DNA from: Bryobacterales bacterium
Lineage (GTDB): Bacteria > Acidobacteriota > Terriglobia > Bryobacterales > Bryobacteraceae
Direction: 5' to 3'
Length of the DNA stretch: 8,872 nt
NCBI GenBank assembly: GCA_003139735.1
Contig: PLGA01000238.1
Location: 1,343-10,214 of the forward strand
In this document: piece after piece, positions 6,751 through 8,872 of the stretch
How positions within the stretch are numbered: the first letter of the stretch is position 1
How the letters are laid out: every line of letters begins with the position of its first letter
The notes under the pieces: generated by a model
The model's database searches: none
Told to the model about the DNA's origin: nothing
The model's input: the letters and a program-made list of their open reading frames with translations, nothing else
Program-made: the position numbers and the translations under genes

Positions 6751-8697
6751 ATGAAAATCATCAGCGTGTTCCTGACGGTGTGCGGACTCGCGGCGGCTCA
6801 ATCGCCGCAAGCTTCGACCACGGTGCAGCAGTCAAGCGATAACGCGGCCAGGATGGCCGCCGTCGCCGCAACGCCGGACTATCGCGTCAGCGTGGTGGCC
6901 CGGACGACGAAAGCAATCAATTACAATCACCGCGGCGGAGCCACGACAATCGATTTCCGTGGAACGACGCTCGCGCCCGAGGCGCGCGGCGAGGCTACCG
7001 TGGAGAGCCAGCAAGGCGCGATCAAGATCGACGCGCGCTTGCAGGGCCTGCCGCCCGCTGCCAAGTTCGGCCCCGAATTTCTGACCTATGTGATGTGGGC
7101 CATCTCCCCCGAGGGACGCGCTACCAATGTTGGCGAGATTCTTGTGGAGGGAGACAGGACCAAGCTCGATGCCACCACGGAGTTGCAGTCGTTCGCCTTA
7201 ATCGTAACCGCCGAGCCCTATTTTGCGGTGACTCGACCTAGCGACGCGGTGGTCATGGAGAATGTGGTCCGGCAAGATGCCGCCGGAACGATGGAACAAG
7301 TCGACGCGAAGTACGAGTTGCTGCAGCGGGGGCAATACACCTTGAACGCGGACCAAGCCGAGGTCAAGCCGCTGCCGCCGACCGCGAAGGCGCCACTGGA
7401 GCTTTACGAGGCGCGAAATGCCGTCCGGATTGCGCGCTGGACCGGCGCTGAGAGATACGCCACCGATGCCTACGAAAAGGCCGCCGAGGGCCTTCAGAAT
7501 GCGGAGGGTTACCTGACGAAGAGGACGACGGGCAGGAACATCGACACGGTGGCGCGCGAGGCCGTCCAAATGGCCGAAGATTCCCGCATCGTCGCGATAA
7601 AGAGGATCCACGAGGAGATGCTGGCCAACGAACGCCAAGCCGGCCCGGACCGTGAAGCGCGCGCTGCAACCGCGCGGGCCGAGGCTCAGGCCAGCGCCGA
7701 GAAGACTACGGAGAGCGCAAGGCAGAGGCAGTTCGAAGCGCAGTCCGATGCAAACCAAATTAAGCGTCAAAGCGACGCTGCGATAGAAATTGCCCAGAAT
7801 GCGCCGGATCGCGCAGATCGGAATGCCGCGGCGCAGACCGCCGCCGTGGCGATCGAGGCGGGGCAGTCGAAGCGCGAGAACAACGCCATGGCTGTCCCGC
7901 GGGGGGAGGCCCAGGCCAGCGCCCAGAACGCTCCAGAGAGCGCAAGGCAGGCGCAGTTCGAAGCACAGTCCGATGCAAACCAAGTCAAGCGTCAAAGCGA
8001 CGCCGCGGTAGAAATTGCCCAGAATGCGGCGGACAGAGCAGATCGGAATACCGGGGCGCAAATGGCCGCAGCGCGGATCGAGGTGGGGCAGTCGAAGGGC
8101 GGGAGCGACGCCACGGCGGTGGCCGCCCAGGCCGAGGCGGACCGGCTGAAAAGGGACAGCGACGTGCAAGCGCTCGCCGCGCGGAGCGAAGCCGATGGTG
8201 TGAAAATCGGGAACGACGCGCAGCGGTCTAGCGCGGCCAAGGAGAAGGCGGACCTGCGAGGCCAACTACTGGCGCAATTCGACGCCGTGCTACAAACGCG
8301 CGACACGCCGCGCGGCTTGGTTGTGAATATTCCAGATGCTCTTTTCGATGCGGCCAAGTTCTCCTTGCTGCCTCTAGCCCGCGAGAAGCTGGCCGAGTTG
8401 GCCGGCATCGTCGCGAGGCACCCCGGTCTGAGGCTGGATGTGGAAGGTTATACGGATAGCGTCGGCGGGGACGACTACAATCAGCGGATCTCCGAACAAC
8501 GCGGCGAGGCCGTGCGCAATTACCTGACCCAGGAGGGCATGGCGCTCGGTTCAATCACGGCTAAGGGCTTCGGCAGGGCAGAGCCGGTGGCCTCGAACGA
8601 CACGGCGGCGGGCCGTCAGCAGAATCGGCGGGTTGAGATCGTAATCTCCGGCGAGATCATTGGCACGGAGATCGGAGCGCCGCTCGCGGCCCGGTAA
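6751..8697 (+). CDS. Secreted OmpA-family peptidoglycan-binding protein with long repeat-bearing helical middle
   Basis: A 648-aa envelope protein. AAGGA (6742-6746) four bases before the ATG sets the start. Residues 1-16 (MKIISVFLTVCGLAAA) are a signal peptide. Residues about 55-172 form a globular domain, with FLTYVMWAISPEGRATNVGE (110-129) and VTAEPYFAVTRPSDAVVMEN (152-171), that I associate with acidobacterial OmpA/MotB-like proteins. Residues about 215-290 (LYEARNAVRIARWTGAERYA onward) are helical and resemble DUF4398. Residues about 300-505 are Ala/Gln/Asp-rich, probably coiled-coil, and contain two 75-residue tandem repeats (311-385, 386-460). The C-terminal OmpA domain (about 520-640) shows VNIPDALFDAAKFSLLPLAR, VEGYTDSVG (Asp569), SEQRGEAVRNYL (Arg584) and RQQNRRVEI (622-630), the residues used to bind diaminopimelate of peptidoglycan. 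It is expected to sit in the periplasm as a wall-bound anchor or spacer; no beta-barrel is present, unlike classical OmpA. It appears to be a single-gene transcript. Confidence 0.92.
   Translation: MKIISVFLTVCGLAAAQSPQASTTVQQSSDNAARMAAVAATPDYRVSVVARTTKAINYNHRGGATTIDFRGTTLAPEARGEATVESQQGAIKIDARLQGLPPAAKFGPEFLTYVMWAISPEGRATNVGEILVEGDRTKLDATTELQSFALIVTAEPYFAVTRPSDAVVMENVVRQDAAGTMEQVDAKYELLQRGQYTLNADQAEVKPLPPTAKAPLELYEARNAVRIARWTGAERYATDAYEKAAEGLQNAEGYLTKRTTGRNIDTVAREAVQMAEDSRIVAIKRIHEEMLANERQAGPDREARAATARAEAQASAEKTTESARQRQFEAQSDANQIKRQSDAAIEIAQNAPDRADRNAAAQTAAVAIEAGQSKRENNAMAVPRGEAQASAQNAPESARQAQFEAQSDANQVKRQSDAAVEIAQNAADRADRNTGAQMAAARIEVGQSKGGSDATAVAAQAEADRLKRDSDVQALAARSEADGVKIGNDAQRSSAAKEKADLRGQLLAQFDAVLQTRDTPRGLVVNIPDALFDAAKFSLLPLAREKLAELAGIVARHPGLRLDVEGYTDSVGGDDYNQRISEQRGEAVRNYLTQEGMALGSITAKGFGRAEPVASNDTAAGRQQNRRVEIVISGEIIGTEIGAPLAAR
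7681..8130 (+). repeat. Two-copy 225-bp in-frame tandem repeat within the OmpA-family gene
   Basis: Copy 1 spans 7681-7905 and copy 2 7906-8130; both start at EAQASA and share long identical runs such as AGAGCGCAAGGCAG at 7712 and 7937, exactly 225 bases (75 codons) apart. The core of each encodes FEAQSDANQ(I/V)KRQSDAA followed by (I/V)EIAQNA. Shorter echoes of the K-x-x-(S/N)-(D/N)-A pattern continue to about 8225 (LKRDSDVQALAARSEAD, VKIGNDA), suggesting that the 75-residue unit itself grew from a shorter helical module. Confidence 0.9.
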
Positions 8698-8717
8698 CCA
8701 CGACAGAGGCGATGCAA

Positions 8718-8746
8718 AGGGGCTGGAGCCGGCGCTCACAGCCCCT
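8718..8746. terminator. Hairpin between convergent genes, probable transcription terminator
   Basis: AGGGGCTGGAGC and GCTC-A-CAGCCCCT pair as a 12-bp stem with one bulged A around a CGGC loop. It starts 21 bases after the OmpA-family stop and ends 6 bases before the stop of the opposite-strand gene. No U-tract follows on +; on - only a short TTT follows. It could serve both directions, but it is not a textbook intrinsic terminator. Confidence 0.55.
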
Positions 8747-8751
8747 GACCG

Positions 8752-8871
8752 TCACAACGATCCGCGTTTTGCCCGGGAAAAGGCTGTGTTAAGCAATTCG
8801 TGGAACGGCATCAATCCCGCTAGGTCCATGGCCGCTAGAAACGGCGCCATTCCGTGGGGCAGGATGTCATC
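8752..8871 (-). CDS. C-terminal end of an unrecognised protein entering from the right edge
   Basis: Read on the - strand, the last 39 codons before TGA (8752-8754) are open and encode DDILPHGMAPFLAAMDLAGL followed by MPFHELLNTAFSRAKRGSL. The composition looks protein-like: alternating hydrophobic residues and a basic tail. The other frames here are interrupted by stops. The hairpin immediately after the stop supports a real gene end. The start lies outside the window, and I do not recognise the family from so short a piece. Confidence 0.42.
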   Translation of the reverse strand, partial: DDILPHGMAPFLAAMDLAGLMPFHELLNTAFSRAKRGSL

Positions 8872-8872
8872 C

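Noticed and set aside
7198..8265. Long 355-codon open frame opposite the OmpA-family gene
   Set aside because: It is the antisense shadow of a GC-rich, Ala-rich coding region; its composition is Leu/Arg/Gly-rich and it shows no family motif.

Overview
The window is GC-rich bacterial DNA whose closest overall fit is Acidobacteriota, probably of the Solibacter/Bryobacterales kind. This rests on remembered family resemblance: the bacterial 'plant-type' H+-ATPase tail, the large glycosyltransferase paired with a GH130-like protein, and an OmpA protein with an N-terminal domain I associate with acidobacterial cell-envelope proteins. No rRNA, tRNA, CRISPR array, complete insertion sequence or phage gene is visible.

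Layout. Bases 1-726 (+) are the C-terminal part of a P-type cation (probably H+) ATPase cut by the window edge. It converges, with a 30-bp gap, on a secreted zinc-dependent phospholipase C-like protein (757-2082, -). A divergent intergenic region of about 230-290 bp with GC-rich palindromic and direct repeats follows. Next is a tight two-gene operon on +: a 765-aa GT4-like glycosyltransferase fused to a C-terminal (alpha/alpha)-barrel-like domain (2370-4667), overlapping by ATGA with a 485-aa GH130-family protein (4664-6121). The glycosyltransferase is preceded by a possible 18-codon leader ORF with a good Shine-Dalgarno, whose stop overlaps the GTG start.

From 6122 to 6750 the sequence holds only small items: a credible 44-aa single-pass membrane protein (6204-6338), a frame-shifted remnant of a Crp/Fnr-type helix-turn-helix (about 6420-6573), and an inverted repeat. 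A 648-aa secreted OmpA-family protein (6751-8697, +) follows. It has an N-terminal globular domain, a DUF4398-like helical segment, a two-copy 225-bp in-frame tandem repeat forming an Ala/Gln-rich helical region, and a C-terminal peptidoglycan-binding OmpA domain. A strong hairpin (8718-8746) separates it from the C-terminal end of an unrecognised gene entering from the right edge on the - strand (8752-8871).

How they work together. The GT/GH130 pair is the only clear functional unit. By family knowledge it should make and turn over (or phosphorolyse) a mannose-type oligosaccharide or glycoconjugate, but the substrate cannot be read from the sequence. The remaining genes are envelope-related (proton pump, exported phospholipase-like enzyme, OmpA anchor) and appear to be independent transcription units.
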